Shown here piece after piece: positions 44,429 through 52,393 of a DNA stretch of 64,000 nucleotides. Position numbers and translations under genes: made by a program. Source of the DNA: an uncultured Eubacteriales bacterium (GTDB lineage Bacteria; Bacillota; Clostridia; Oscillospirales; UMGS1783); the NCBI GenBank assembly GCA_934456365.1, contig CAKSHC010000010.1, positions 1 to 64,000 of the forward strand, read 5' to 3'. The notes beneath the pieces are model-generated. The model was not told where the DNA came from. It ran no database searches and saw nothing but the letters and a program-made list of their open reading frames with translations. How positions within the stretch are numbered: the first letter of the stretch is position 1; every line of letters starts with the position of its first letter.

Positions 44429-44968
44429 ATGAAAAAGATTTGTGCGATTCTTCTTGCCGCCGTTATGCTCGTTTCCCTCACCGTGGCCTTCGCCGCCGGA
44501 GAAATCACAGGGCTGGACCCCGGAACGTCCACTGCCGATGTGAACGTTGCGGTTAACGGCACTGCCGCCGCAGAGGTAATCTATGTGGATGTGACCTGGA
44601 AGCCCCTCAACTTTACGTATACCACCGGCGGCTCGACCTGGAAGCCGGCAACCCATGAATATGAATATGCGGCCGGCGGTTGGACTGCCGAGACCATTGA
44701 GGAAGCCCTCAAGATTGTCAACCATTCCAACACGGCTCTGAAGGCGAAGCTCACCTTCTCCGAACTGAGCGACACCACGAAGGGCGTCACCCTGACCGGC
44801 GCGGATGCGGATGCGAAGGATCTGGCCACCGCTGTTGGTACGGCTGTGGCAGCCGCTCCGTCTCTGACCTGGAACATCGGCGTGGCCGGCACCCCGAACA
44901 TCGACACGACGGCGGCTGATCCGAGCTATAATCTTACCGCTGTCGCCACCGTTACCATCAGCAAATAA
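44429..44968 (+). CDS. Small exported protein sharing a domain with the 1117-aa protein
   Basis: A 179-residue protein with a signal peptide (cleavage about AFA-AGE, residue 22) and no membrane anchor. The mature part has VTWKPLNFTY, a WKPATHEY motif, a VNHSN strand and a TVTISK end, matching in order the C-terminal module of the 1117-residue protein. It has a strong AAAGGAG site and is followed by a terminator-like hairpin, which would make it the most abundant product of the operon, as for a fibre subunit or secreted matrix protein. That role is inference. Confidence 0.7.
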   Translation: MKKICAILLAAVMLVSLTVAFAAGEITGLDPGTSTADVNVAVNGTAAAEVIYVDVTWKPLNFTYTTGGSTWKPATHEYEYAAGGWTAETIEEALKIVNHSNTALKAKLTFSELSDTTKGVTLTGADADAKDLATAVGTAVAAAPSLTWNIGVAGTPNIDTTAADPSYNLTAVATVTISK

Positions 44969-45014
44969 ATTCTCTTCCGTTCGCCGTTTATGCGGGAAGA
45001 CAAACAGATGAACC

Positions 45015-45064
45015 GGCCGGGCATGGGCGAGAGCCGTCCTTTGCATGCCCGGCCTCCCTTTTTC
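45015..45064 (+). terminator. Partial terminator/attenuator between the 179-aa and 155-aa genes
   Basis: Perfect 11-bp arms GGCCGGGCATG / CATGCCCGGCC with an 18-base loop, then TCCCTTTTTTC. It ends nine bases before the next ATG, so it would lower expression of the last gene relative to the 179-residue protein. Confidence 0.65.
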
Positions 45065-45073
45065 GGAGGTCTC

Positions 45074-45541
45074 ATGTCGCTTGCGCAGAAAATTATCGTG
45101 ATCGTTTTGGCCGCGCTGATCGCGGCTTTTGCCCTGTTCGGCGTCCTTCATCTGCAGGGAAAAAGGAGCGCCGGCCCCGCGCCCGATCCGGCTGCCGCCG
45201 CCTCTCCCGAAGGGCTGGCCAAAATCCCGTCCTACGGCCTGCTCGAGGCTTCTCCCGGCTTTGCCGCCGGGCTCTGCGCCAGCCCCGCTTATGAAGAAGG
45301 GGCGCTGCGCCTTTATTTTACCTGCCCCGAGAGCAACGAGGTGCTGCTCTCTCTGGAGATCCTCGATGAATCGGGCCGGAGTTTAGGGCAAACGGGGCTT
45401 GTTTCCCCGGGGCAAACGGTGGAATGGGTTTCGCTGAAAAGCCTGCCCGCCTCACGAAAGGTGACCTGCCACATCCGCTCCTTCGAGCCGGACACCTTCT
45501 ATAGCCGCGGCGCCTTTGACGCCGCCATCGCAATCCCATAA
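45074..45541 (+). CDS. Short single-pass membrane protein with outer beta domain
   Basis: A 155-residue protein: N-terminal transmembrane segment (about 5-27), a Pro/Ala linker, then an outer domain with F-x-x-P, QTGLVSPG and a closing AIAIP strand. This domain parallels the C-terminal half of the 263-residue protein. ATG at 45074 is preferred to the upstream starts because CGGAGG lies just before it. Probably the last member of the envelope cluster; function unknown. Confidence 0.65.
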   Translation: MSLAQKIIVIVLAALIAAFALFGVLHLQGKRSAGPAPDPAAAASPEGLAKIPSYGLLEASPGFAAGLCASPAYEEGALRLYFTCPESNEVLLSLEILDESGRSLGQTGLVSPGQTVEWVSLKSLPASRKVTCHIRSFEPDTFYSRGAFDAAIAIP

Positions 45542-45556
45542 AAAAGGAACCCCCGC

Positions 45557-45770
45557 GAGGCGCACTCCGCAAGGAAGTGCGCCTCAGTTGTATTCGCCTG
45601 ACGGCGAGTGGTATTGCCCTACGGGCAGTGATATCCGCCTTGCGGCGGGTGATATTGCCTGCGGCAGTTTAACGGGCGAATACAATACCACGAAAGCTGC
45701 AAGGCTTTCTTATCACTTTCCGAAGGAAAATACCACTCCGGGCAAAGCCCGGAATATCACTTTTATAGGT
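45557..45770. repeat. Two-fold symmetric array of mini-hairpins (REP/MITE-like)
   Basis: Eight small hairpins follow each other: GAGGCGCACT/AGTGCGCCTC, CGCC/GGCG, TGCCC/GGGCA, CCGCC/GGCGG, TGCC/GGCA, AAAGC/GCTTT, TTTCC/GGAAA, CCGGG/CCCGG. In the left half they are separated by GTGGTATT or GTGATAT spacers, and in the right half by the complements (ATACCAC, ATATCAC). The ends GTTGTATTCGCC (45587) and GGGCGAATACAA (about 45674) also pair. No coding frame or transposase is present. Confidence 0.8.
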
Positions 45771-45830
45771 ACGGCAAGCATCGGATTTTGTCGTTAAAAC
45801 CCCCTATGGATCTGTTTCGGATCGCACAAA

Positions 45831-45861
45831 AAGAAGGCAGCGCAATTTGCGCTGCCTTCTT
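45831..45861. terminator. Bidirectional terminator of the CDF gene
   Basis: Perfect 15-bp arms (AAGAAGGCAGCGCAA and its complement) around one base. Confidence 0.8.
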
Positions 45862-45894
45862 CCTTATGAAGTCTTTCCCGCGGGGTTCCTTTTT

Positions 45895-47016
45895 TTATCC
45901 GATATAGCTTTGATCCACCGTTACCACCGCGAAAAGCGAGGGCTCTTCCTCGCGGAGGGCTTCGGCGATGCGGCGCTTTAAGCAGTCGGGCGGGAGCTTG
46001 TCGTCGAAAGGGATCACCACGTCGAAGATCAGGTTGGTGTGGCTCGGGCCGGGCACAATGCGGAAATCGTGGAAGGTGATCCGCTTGTCGATCTGCGCCA
46101 GCAGGCGCGCCGTCAGCGCCTTGAGGCGCTCGGTTTCGGGATCGTGGAGCAAAACCGGATCCATGTGGATCACGGCGAACACGCCGAACCTCTCCCGCAG
46201 CTCGCGCTCGATGTTGTCGATCTCGTCGTGGAGGGCGAGGAGCTCGCCCTGCGCGTCCACCTCGGCGTGCAGCGAAAGAAATTCGCGCCCCGGGCCGTAG
46301 CTGTGGAGCATGAAATCGTGCACCCCCACCACAGCAGGATGCGCCAAAACGGCCGCCTCGATCGCCTTGACCCGCTCCTCGTCGGGAGCCTGCCCCAGAA
46401 GCGGAGAGATCGTTTCGCGCACGGCCTTCACCCCGCCCCACAGAATCAGCAGGGCCACCACCGCGCCCGCGATCCCGTCGAGGGAGAGCCCCCACAGGCG
46501 CTGCGCCAGCATCGAAAGCAAAACCACCCCGGTGGAAAAGCAGTCGCCCAGCGAGTCGGTGGCGGCCGCCTGCATCGTGGCCGAGCCGATCTTTTTTCCG
46601 GTGGCCCGATAAAGGAAAAACATCAGAACCTTCACTCCCACAGCCGCCAGCAAGATCCCGGCGGAAACCCAGGAAAAGGCCACCGGCTCGGGTGCCGCGA
46701 TCTTCTCCACCGAGGATTTCATCAGCTCAAAGCCGCACAAAAGGATCAGAAGCGAAACCATCAGCCCCGCGATGTATTCCAGCCGCCCGTGGCCGTAGGG
46801 GTGCTCCGGATCGGGCTTCTGGGCGGAGAGCCGGAAGCCGATCAGCGTGATGATCGAGCTGCCCGCGTCGGACAGGTTGTTGAACGCGTCGGCTAAAATG
46901 GCCACGCTCCCCGTCAGGATCCCCGCAAAAAGCTTTCCCAAAAATAAGAGCAGATTGAGCCCCAGCCCGATCCCTCCGGCCCGGACTCCGGTCTTCTGCC
47001 GCTCGGCTGCTTCCAT
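45895..47016 (-). CDS. Cation diffusion facilitator (CDF) metal efflux protein
   Basis: A 373-residue membrane protein with six segments and a cytoplasmic C-terminal domain. The metal site is seen in ILADAFNNLSDAG (segment 2) and the HPYGHGRLEY loop; a second acidic/His site (TDSLGD) lies in segment 5. CDF proteins export Zn, Mn, Fe or similar ions by proton exchange. The exact metal is not readable. No regulator is adjacent. Confidence 0.9.
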   Translation of the reverse strand: MEAAERQKTGVRAGGIGLGLNLLLFLGKLFAGILTGSVAILADAFNNLSDAGSSIITLIGFRLSAQKPDPEHPYGHGRLEYIAGLMVSLLILLCGFELMKSSVEKIAAPEPVAFSWVSAGILLAAVGVKVLMFFLYRATGKKIGSATMQAAATDSLGDCFSTGVVLLSMLAQRLWGLSLDGIAGAVVALLILWGGVKAVRETISPLLGQAPDEERVKAIEAAVLAHPAVVGVHDFMLHSYGPGREFLSLHAEVDAQGELLALHDEIDNIERELRERFGVFAVIHMDPVLLHDPETERLKALTARLLAQIDKRITFHDFRIVPGPSHTNLIFDVVIPFDDKLPPDCLKRRIAEALREEEPSLFAVVTVDQSYIG

Positions 47017-47111
47017 GACGCCGCCTCCTTTTTTCCCAGTATACCATACCCCGCCCCCGCTTGCAATGCCCTTCGCCTTATGCTACAATGAAAGAAAAAA
47101 CGGAGGCTTTT

Positions 47112-48134
47112 ATGAAAAAAGGAATCGCCCTCGCGCTCCTGCTTGCCCTGCTGCTGCCGCTGTGCGCCTGCGCCGCGCCCAAAACGGTGCGGGTCGGCCT
47201 GCTCGAGCCGCTCTCCGGGGAAAACGCCGCGTCCGGCGTCCTCGAGGCCGAGGGGGTGCGCGCCGCCTGGAAAGCCTTAGGCGCGGCCGGCCAGTGGCAG
47301 GTCGAGTTCGTGGTGCGCGACGCCGCACAGGAAAACGCCGCCCGCGAGCTGATCGACGCCGGCTGCGTGGCCGTGGTCGGCTGCATTCCCACCGCCGCCC
47401 AAAGCGCCGCTTTGGGGCTTGCCGAACGGAAGATCCCGCTTCTCTCGCCCTCCGCCCTCTCCGGCAAGGGGGAAAATTTCTTCCTCCTCGCCCCCTCCGA
47501 TTCCGACCGGCAAAGAGCCCTCGCCCGCTTCGCCAAGGAGCAGGGCTGGGAGCGGATCGCCGTGGTGGTTGAACCGGAGAGCGCCGTCTGCGTTTCTCTG
47601 CGCGATGAATTTTTAGCGGCCGCAGGTGAGGCTGCGGTGGCGGAGATCCGCCTCGGCGCCGACCGGGAAGGCGCGGCAAACGATCTGAAAGCCGCCGCGC
47701 CGGATGCTGTGTGCCTGGCGGCCTCCCCCGAGCGTGCCGCCGACCTGATCCCGCTTCTTTCGCCCGATTTGCCCCTTCTCTGCCCCGATTTTTGGGAGGA
47801 TTCTCTTTCCGAGCTGCGCGAGGGGATCTACTGTGCCGGAGTGACCGACGGGCAAAGCGAGCGCCTGGGCGCGGCGCTGCGCGCCGTGGGGGTCGAAGAG
47901 CAAACGGCTCTCGCCGCTTTGGGGTATGAAGCCTATGCCGCCCTCCATGCCGCCCTTTCCGCGACGGAATCCCCCTCGCCCGAGGCGCTGACGGCGGCTT
48001 TGCAAACCGTTCAAACCGAGGGAATCCTCGGCCCCATCGCCTTTCAGAACGGCCGGCGCGCCCCCGGTTGCGCCGTGATCCTCACCCGATCGGGCGACGC
48101 GCTCTCCCTCGCCGCCCGCTATACCGACCTGTAA
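47112..48134 (+). CDS. Orphan solute-binding lipoprotein (periplasmic-binding type I)
   Basis: A 340-residue lipoprotein: signal peptide with lipobox LCAC, then a type I periplasmic-binding fold of the branched-chain amino acid group (VRVGLLEPLSGENAASG, SPSALSGKGENFF, GILGPIAFQNG). No permease or ATPase is next to it, so it may work with the LIV transporter encoded 0.6 kb away or act as a sensor. The ATG at 47112 follows CGGAGG. Confidence 0.8.
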   Translation: MKKGIALALLLALLLPLCACAAPKTVRVGLLEPLSGENAASGVLEAEGVRAAWKALGAAGQWQVEFVVRDAAQENAARELIDAGCVAVVGCIPTAAQSAALGLAERKIPLLSPSALSGKGENFFLLAPSDSDRQRALARFAKEQGWERIAVVVEPESAVCVSLRDEFLAAAGEAAVAEIRLGADREGAANDLKAAAPDAVCLAASPERAADLIPLLSPDLPLLCPDFWEDSLSELREGIYCAGVTDGQSERLGAALRAVGVEEQTALAALGYEAYAALHAALSATESPSPEALTAALQTVQTEGILGPIAFQNGRRAPGCAVILTRSGDALSLAARYTDL

Positions 48135-48138
48135 AAAA

Positions 48139-48169
48139 AGAAGACCTCTTCCGAGGTCTTCTTTTTTTA
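48139..48169. terminator. Bidirectional terminator
   Basis: 10-bp perfect arms (AGAAGACCTC / GAGGTCTTCT) with a T run on either strand, overlapping the stop of the minus-strand exporter gene. Confidence 0.85.
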
Positions 48170-48673
48170 CATCGATAGGAAAAACGAAAAGCCGAGCGAA
48201 ATACCGGTCATCAGAACTCCGGCGATCAGCACGCCCAAAGCGATCACGGGCAAAGCATCTTTCAGCTTCATATCAAGCATGGCCGCGATCAGCGAGCCGG
48301 TCCAGGCGCCCGTGCCGGGCAGCGGAATGGCCACGAAAAGCATCAGCCCCCACTTCTTATAGCGGGTCACCTGCTCCGATTTCTTCTCGGCCTTGGCCTC
48401 CATCTTCTCGGCAAACCGGCGCAGCCGCGGGCTCTTCTGCTTCATCCAGGCGAAAATCTTTTTGATGAAGAGGATGATGAAGGGCACCGGCAGCATGTTG
48501 CCGAAATAGGCGAGCACAAAGGTCAGCCAGTTGGGCAGCCCCAGCGCCACCCCCACCGGAATCGCGCCGCGCAGCTCAACAATCGGTAGAATCGAAACAA
48601 AAAATACAGTCAGCGCCTTTCCCAGCACCGAGGAATTGGCCGCCAAAGAGGTAAACCAGTCAACAATTCCCAT
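48167..48673 (-). CDS. Small multidrug-export-family membrane protein
   Basis: A 168-residue protein with four membrane segments of the Sm_multidrug_ex (DUF) family: LPIVELRGAIPVGVALG near the start and VAIPLPGTGAWTGSLIA in the second half. The name comes from the family; transport activity is poorly established. Confidence 0.85.
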   Translation of the reverse strand: MGIVDWFTSLAANSSVLGKALTVFFVSILPIVELRGAIPVGVALGLPNWLTFVLAYFGNMLPVPFIILFIKKIFAWMKQKSPRLRRFAEKMEAKAEKKSEQVTRYKKWGLMLFVAIPLPGTGAWTGSLIAAMLDMKLKDALPVIALGVLIAGVLMTGISLGFSFFLSM

Positions 48674-48724
48674 AGAAGTCTCCCTTCGTGTGGTCGATTT
48701 ATTATACCACGCAGACAGGGCAAA

Positions 48725-48748
48725 AAAAAGAGCCCGAAGGCTCTTTTT
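48725..48748. terminator. Terminator of the liv operon
   Basis: 10-bp arms AAAAAGAGCC / GGCTCTTTTT with a CGAA loop, beyond the livF stop. Confidence 0.8.
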
Positions 48749-48761
48749 TGTAAAATGTTTG

Positions 48762-49475
48762 TCAACTGCCGAGGTAGGCGGCGCGCACGGCGTCGTTGTG
48801 CAGAAGGTCGCTCGCCGGGCCCTCCATCGAAATCTTCCCGGTTTCCAAAACGTAGGCCCGGTCGGCGATCGCGAGGGCCATGGAGGCGTTTTGCTCCACG
48901 AGAAGGATGGTCACGCCCTGCTTGTGCAGCGTTTGGATCATATCGAAGATCTGCTGCACCAGAATCGGCGCAAGACCCATCGAGGGCTCGTCCAGCATCA
49001 TCAGCTTCGGACGGCACATCATGGCCCGGCCCATCGCCAGCATCTGCTGCTCGCCGCCCGAAAGGGTGCCGCCCGTCTGACGGCGGCGTTCCTTGAGACG
49101 GGGGAAGCTGTCGTAAACAACGGCGAGAGAATCCTCAATGGTCGATTTGGGCTGGGTGTAGGCGCCCATGAGCAGGTTTTCCTCCACCGTGAGGTGGGCA
49201 AAGATGCGCCGGCCTTCCGGGCAGTGGGCCAGCCCGTGGCGCACGATCACGTGCGCCGGGGTGTGCAGAATGCTCTTGCCCTCGAACAAAACGTCGCCCT
49301 CGCGGGGATGCAGAAGCCCGCAGACGGTGTTGAGCGAGGTGGATTTGCCGGCGCCGTTGGCTCCGATCAGGGTCACGATCTCGCCCTCGTTGACGGTAAA
49401 GGAAATGCCCTTGATGGCGTGGATGGCTCCGTAGTAAACGTGGATATTGTCTACCTGTAAAAGCGGCTGTGCCAT
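48762..49475 (-). CDS. livF: Branched-chain amino acid ABC transporter ATPase LivF
   Basis: A 237-residue ABC ATPase with the LivF pattern: Walker A GANGAGKS, CPEGRRIFAHLTVEENL, signature LSGGEQQ, Walker B LMMLDEPSMGLAP, H-loop. The start at 49475 is chosen because AAAGGAG lies seven bases upstream; the ATG six bases earlier is too close. It forms the ATPase dimer with LivG. Confidence 0.92.
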   Translation of the reverse strand: MAQPLLQVDNIHVYYGAIHAIKGISFTVNEGEIVTLIGANGAGKSTSLNTVCGLLHPREGDVLFEGKSILHTPAHVIVRHGLAHCPEGRRIFAHLTVEENLLMGAYTQPKSTIEDSLAVVYDSFPRLKERRRQTGGTLSGGEQQMLAMGRAMMCRPKLMMLDEPSMGLAPILVQQIFDMIQTLHKQGVTILLVEQNASMALAIADRAYVLETGKISMEGPASDLLHNDAVRAAYLGS

Positions 49476-49477
49476 GG

Positions 49478-50311
49478 TCATTCTCCTTTCTTGCCGAGAT
49501 AGGCTTCGATCACGGCGGGGTTGTTGCGGATATCGTCCGGCGTGCCTTTGGCGATGCACTTGCCGAAGTTGAGCACCGCAATGCCCTCGCAGATGCCCAT
49601 CACGAGATTCATATCGTGCTCGATGAGCAGGATGGCGATGCCGAAGGTGTCGCGGATCTGACGGATGTTCTCCATCAGCTCGGCCGTTTCGTGCGGGTTC
49701 ATGCCGGCTGCCGGCTCGTCGAGCAGCAGAAGGCAGGGATTGGTGCCCAGCGCGCGCACGATCTCCAGCCGCCGCTGCGCCCCGTAGGGAAGGCTCCCCG
49801 CCGGCACATCGGCCAGATCCTCCATGTGGAAGATGGAAAGCAGCTCGAGCGCCCGCTCCTTGGCCTGCCGCTCGGCGCGGTAGTAGGAGGGAAGATGCAG
49901 CAGCGAGGAGGGCAGCCAGTAGTTGAGCTTGCCGCCCTGAATACCGGCCAAAACATTGTCCAGAACAGACATCTTGTCAAACAGGCGGATGTTCTGGAAG
50001 GTGCGGGCAATGCCCGCATGGCAGGCCTGAATGGTCGTGTAGTTGTTGATATCCTTCTTGTTGAGCAGGATGGTGCCGTGGGTCGGCTGATACACCTTGG
50101 TCAGCAGGTTGAAAACGGTGGTTTTGCCCGCGCCGTTGGGGCCGATCAGACCGGTGATCTCGGTCACGCCGATGGTCAGGTCGAAATCGTCCACCGCCTT
50201 GAGCCCGCCGAACTCCACTCCGAGGTGGCGCACCTCCAGAACGGGATCCTTATCGGCGTCCCGCGGGGTCAGCAGAGGGCTGTCTTTGGAAACCCGGATC
50301 AGCTCACTCAT
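49478..50311 (-). CDS. livG: Branched-chain amino acid ABC transporter ATPase LivG
   Basis: A 277-residue ABC ATPase with Walker A GPNGAGKT, TFQNIRLFDKMSVLDNVL, a variant signature LPYGAQRRLEI, and Walker B LLLLDEPAAGMNP. The LivG-specific C-terminal LGKKGE end is present. Overlaps livM by eight bases. Confidence 0.92.
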   Translation of the reverse strand: MSELIRVSKDSPLLTPRDADKDPVLEVRHLGVEFGGLKAVDDFDLTIGVTEITGLIGPNGAGKTTVFNLLTKVYQPTHGTILLNKKDINNYTTIQACHAGIARTFQNIRLFDKMSVLDNVLAGIQGGKLNYWLPSSLLHLPSYYRAERQAKERALELLSIFHMEDLADVPAGSLPYGAQRRLEIVRALGTNPCLLLLDEPAAGMNPHETAELMENIRQIRDTFGIAILLIEHDMNLVMGICEGIAVLNFGKCIAKGTPDDIRNNPAVIEAYLGKKGE

Positions 50312-51386
50312 CGCTCTCGCCTCCCTTCCCCTTTTTCTTGAAGAGCTTTGCGAAAAATCCCTTGATCTGCTCCTGCAGCCGCTTTCCGCCGCTCGACTGG
50401 GTCATCAGCATCACGCCGATGAGCAAAACGGCATAAATCAGCATCCGGTAGTTGCCCAGGCCCCGCATGAAGGGCAGCTCGGGCAAAACGTAGAGCACAA
50501 CCGTCGCCAGGATCGAGCCGAGGATGTTGCCCATCCCGCCCAGCACCACATAAACGAGGATCAGGATCGAGGTGTTGAAATCAAACTTGCTCGGCTTGAG
50601 AGCCGCATAGTTCATGGCGAAAAGCGCGCCCGCCATGCCCGTCAGCGCCGCCGAGGTGGTGAAGGCGATCATTTTATATTTGAAGGCCGAAAGCCCGATG
50701 CTCTCGGCTGCGATCCGGTTGTCGCGGATCGCCATGATCGCCCGCCCGTGGCGCGAGCGGATCAGGTTGAGCACGATAAACAGCGTGAAGAGGATCAGGC
50801 AGATGCCGACGGTGAAGGTCGCCACCTTGGCGTTGCCCGTCAGCCCCTGCGGGCCGGAGAGCACATCCACCGCCCCCGAGCCTGCCGTGAAGGTCTTCTC
50901 CCCGAAGGAAACGTACCAGCGATCGGCGTCGTAGCTGAGGTAAACGCAGTTGAGCACATTCTTGATGATCTCGCCGAAGGCCAGCGTCACAATGGCCAGA
51001 TAGTCGCCCCGCAGGCGCAAAACCGGAATGCCGATGATCAGACCGAACAGCCCGGCGATCAGCCCGCCCATGAGCATGCAGAGAATCAGCTGCACAATAT
51101 CGTTGCCGATCCCCCGGAAAAGATGGAAGAAGATCGCGCCCGAGAAGGCGCCGATGCTCATGAAGCCGGCGTGGCCCAGGCTCAGCTCGCCCGAAATGCC
51201 CACCACCAGATTCAGAGCAATGGCCGCCACCACATAAACGCAGATCGGCACCAGCCAGCCCTCCACTGCGCGGGTAAGCCCGACCGTCATGCTCAGAAGC
51301 TGCATCACAAGATAGAAGGCGACCACAACCGTGTAGCAGAGCTTGTTTTTGTTCAGGAGCTTCTTTTTCAAATTCATTCCGCTCAC
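50304..51386 (-). CDS. livM: Branched-chain amino acid ABC transporter permease LivM
   Basis: A 360-residue permease with about nine membrane segments. The family core GISGELSLGHAGFMSIGAF and RGDYLAIVTLAFGEIIKNV are seen. The cytoplasmic end is Lys-rich. One base separates it from livH. Confidence 0.92.
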   Translation of the reverse strand: MSGMNLKKKLLNKNKLCYTVVVAFYLVMQLLSMTVGLTRAVEGWLVPICVYVVAAIALNLVVGISGELSLGHAGFMSIGAFSGAIFFHLFRGIGNDIVQLILCMLMGGLIAGLFGLIIGIPVLRLRGDYLAIVTLAFGEIIKNVLNCVYLSYDADRWYVSFGEKTFTAGSGAVDVLSGPQGLTGNAKVATFTVGICLILFTLFIVLNLIRSRHGRAIMAIRDNRIAAESIGLSAFKYKMIAFTTSAALTGMAGALFAMNYAALKPSKFDFNTSILILVYVVLGGMGNILGSILATVVLYVLPELPFMRGLGNYRMLIYAVLLIGVMLMTQSSGGKRLQEQIKGFFAKLFKKKGKGGESDE

Positions 51387-51387
51387 C

Positions 51388-52281
51388 TCACACTTTCTCG
51401 CGTTCCAGCTTGCCGAGCAGCCCGGAAGGCTTGACCAGCAAAACGACGATCAGCACGGCAAAGACGATCGCGTCGCTCAGCTTGGTCGAGATATAGGTCT
51501 GCGCCAGCTTCTCGATCACGCCCAAAAGAATACCGCCCAGGAAGGCTCCCGGGATCGAGCCGATCCCGCCGAATACCGCCGCCGTAAAGGCCTTGATGCC
51601 GGGCATGGAGCCGGTCGTCGGCGAAAGCACCGGATAGGCCGAGCAGAGCAGCACGCCCGCCACAGCCGCCAGCGCGCTGCCGATGGCAAAGGTCGCCGAA
51701 ATGGTGAAGTTCACATTGATGCCCATCAGCTGCGCCGCGCCCTTGTCCTCGCTCACAGCCCGCATCGCCCGCCCCAGCTTGGTGCGCTGGGTGAGAAGCG
51801 TCAGTCCAACCATAATCAGCACGCAGCACCCCACGGTCACCAACGCCTCGCTGGTCACCGCGATCGACGAGTCGCCCGAGCCGATGGTGAAGCCGAGCCC
51901 CGGGATGGAAACCAGAGAAGAATAGGTCACCGGGTTGGACGAGAAGAGCAGCATTGCGGCGTTTTGCAGAAAGTAGCTCACGCCGATGGCCGTGATCAAA
52001 ACGGCCAGAGAAGCCGCCTGTCGCAAGGGCCGGTAAGCCAGCCGCTCGATCAGCACGCCTAAGATCGTGCAGACCAGCATCGCCAGCACCACGCCCACGA
52101 GCCCCGGCAGCCCCGCCGCGCAGGACACGTAGTACGACACATAGCCGCCCACCATGATGATGTCGCCGTGAGCAAAGTTGAGCATCTTGGCAATGCCGTA
52201 CACCATGGTGTAGCCCAGCGCAATGATCGCGTAGACGCTGCCTAAGCTGATCCCGTAGATCAGTGCCGACAGAAAGGTCAT
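51388..52281 (-). CDS. livH: Branched-chain amino acid ABC transporter permease LivH
   Basis: A 297-residue permease with about eight membrane segments: YGISLGSVYAIIALGYTMVYG and MLNFAHGDIIMVGGY near the start, and a GGIGSIPGAFLGGILLG coupling helix region near the end. Both are diagnostic of LivH. Confidence 0.92.
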   Translation of the reverse strand: MTFLSALIYGISLGSVYAIIALGYTMVYGIAKMLNFAHGDIIMVGGYVSYYVSCAAGLPGLVGVVLAMLVCTILGVLIERLAYRPLRQAASLAVLITAIGVSYFLQNAAMLLFSSNPVTYSSLVSIPGLGFTIGSGDSSIAVTSEALVTVGCCVLIMVGLTLLTQRTKLGRAMRAVSEDKGAAQLMGINVNFTISATFAIGSALAAVAGVLLCSAYPVLSPTTGSMPGIKAFTAAVFGGIGSIPGAFLGGILLGVIEKLAQTYISTKLSDAIVFAVLIVVLLVKPSGLLGKLEREKV

Positions 52282-52347
52282 GAAAAAGCCCCCTTTGTAC
52301 GGAAAAAGGGCCGGTCGAAAGGGCCGGCTCTCCCCGATTGATAGAAT

Positions 52348-52383
52348 CCGGGGAGGAGTATCCCTTCGGACGCTCCTCCCGGG
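52348..52383 (-). promoter_or_regulatory. Stable hairpin between livK and livH
   Basis: 11-bp arms CCGGGGAGGAG / CTCCTCCCGGG without a T run. A second GC-rich structure lies at 52303-52330. Between the binding-protein gene and the permease genes, such hairpins usually stabilise the 3' end of the first transcript or reduce downstream expression. Confidence 0.6.
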
Positions 52384-52393
52384 TTAATTCCTT

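Noticed and set aside
45557..45770. CRISPR array
   Set aside because: The repeated parts are only 7-8 bases, each unit is its own hairpin, spacing is about 20 bases and the spacers switch strand midway; no cas gene is present.
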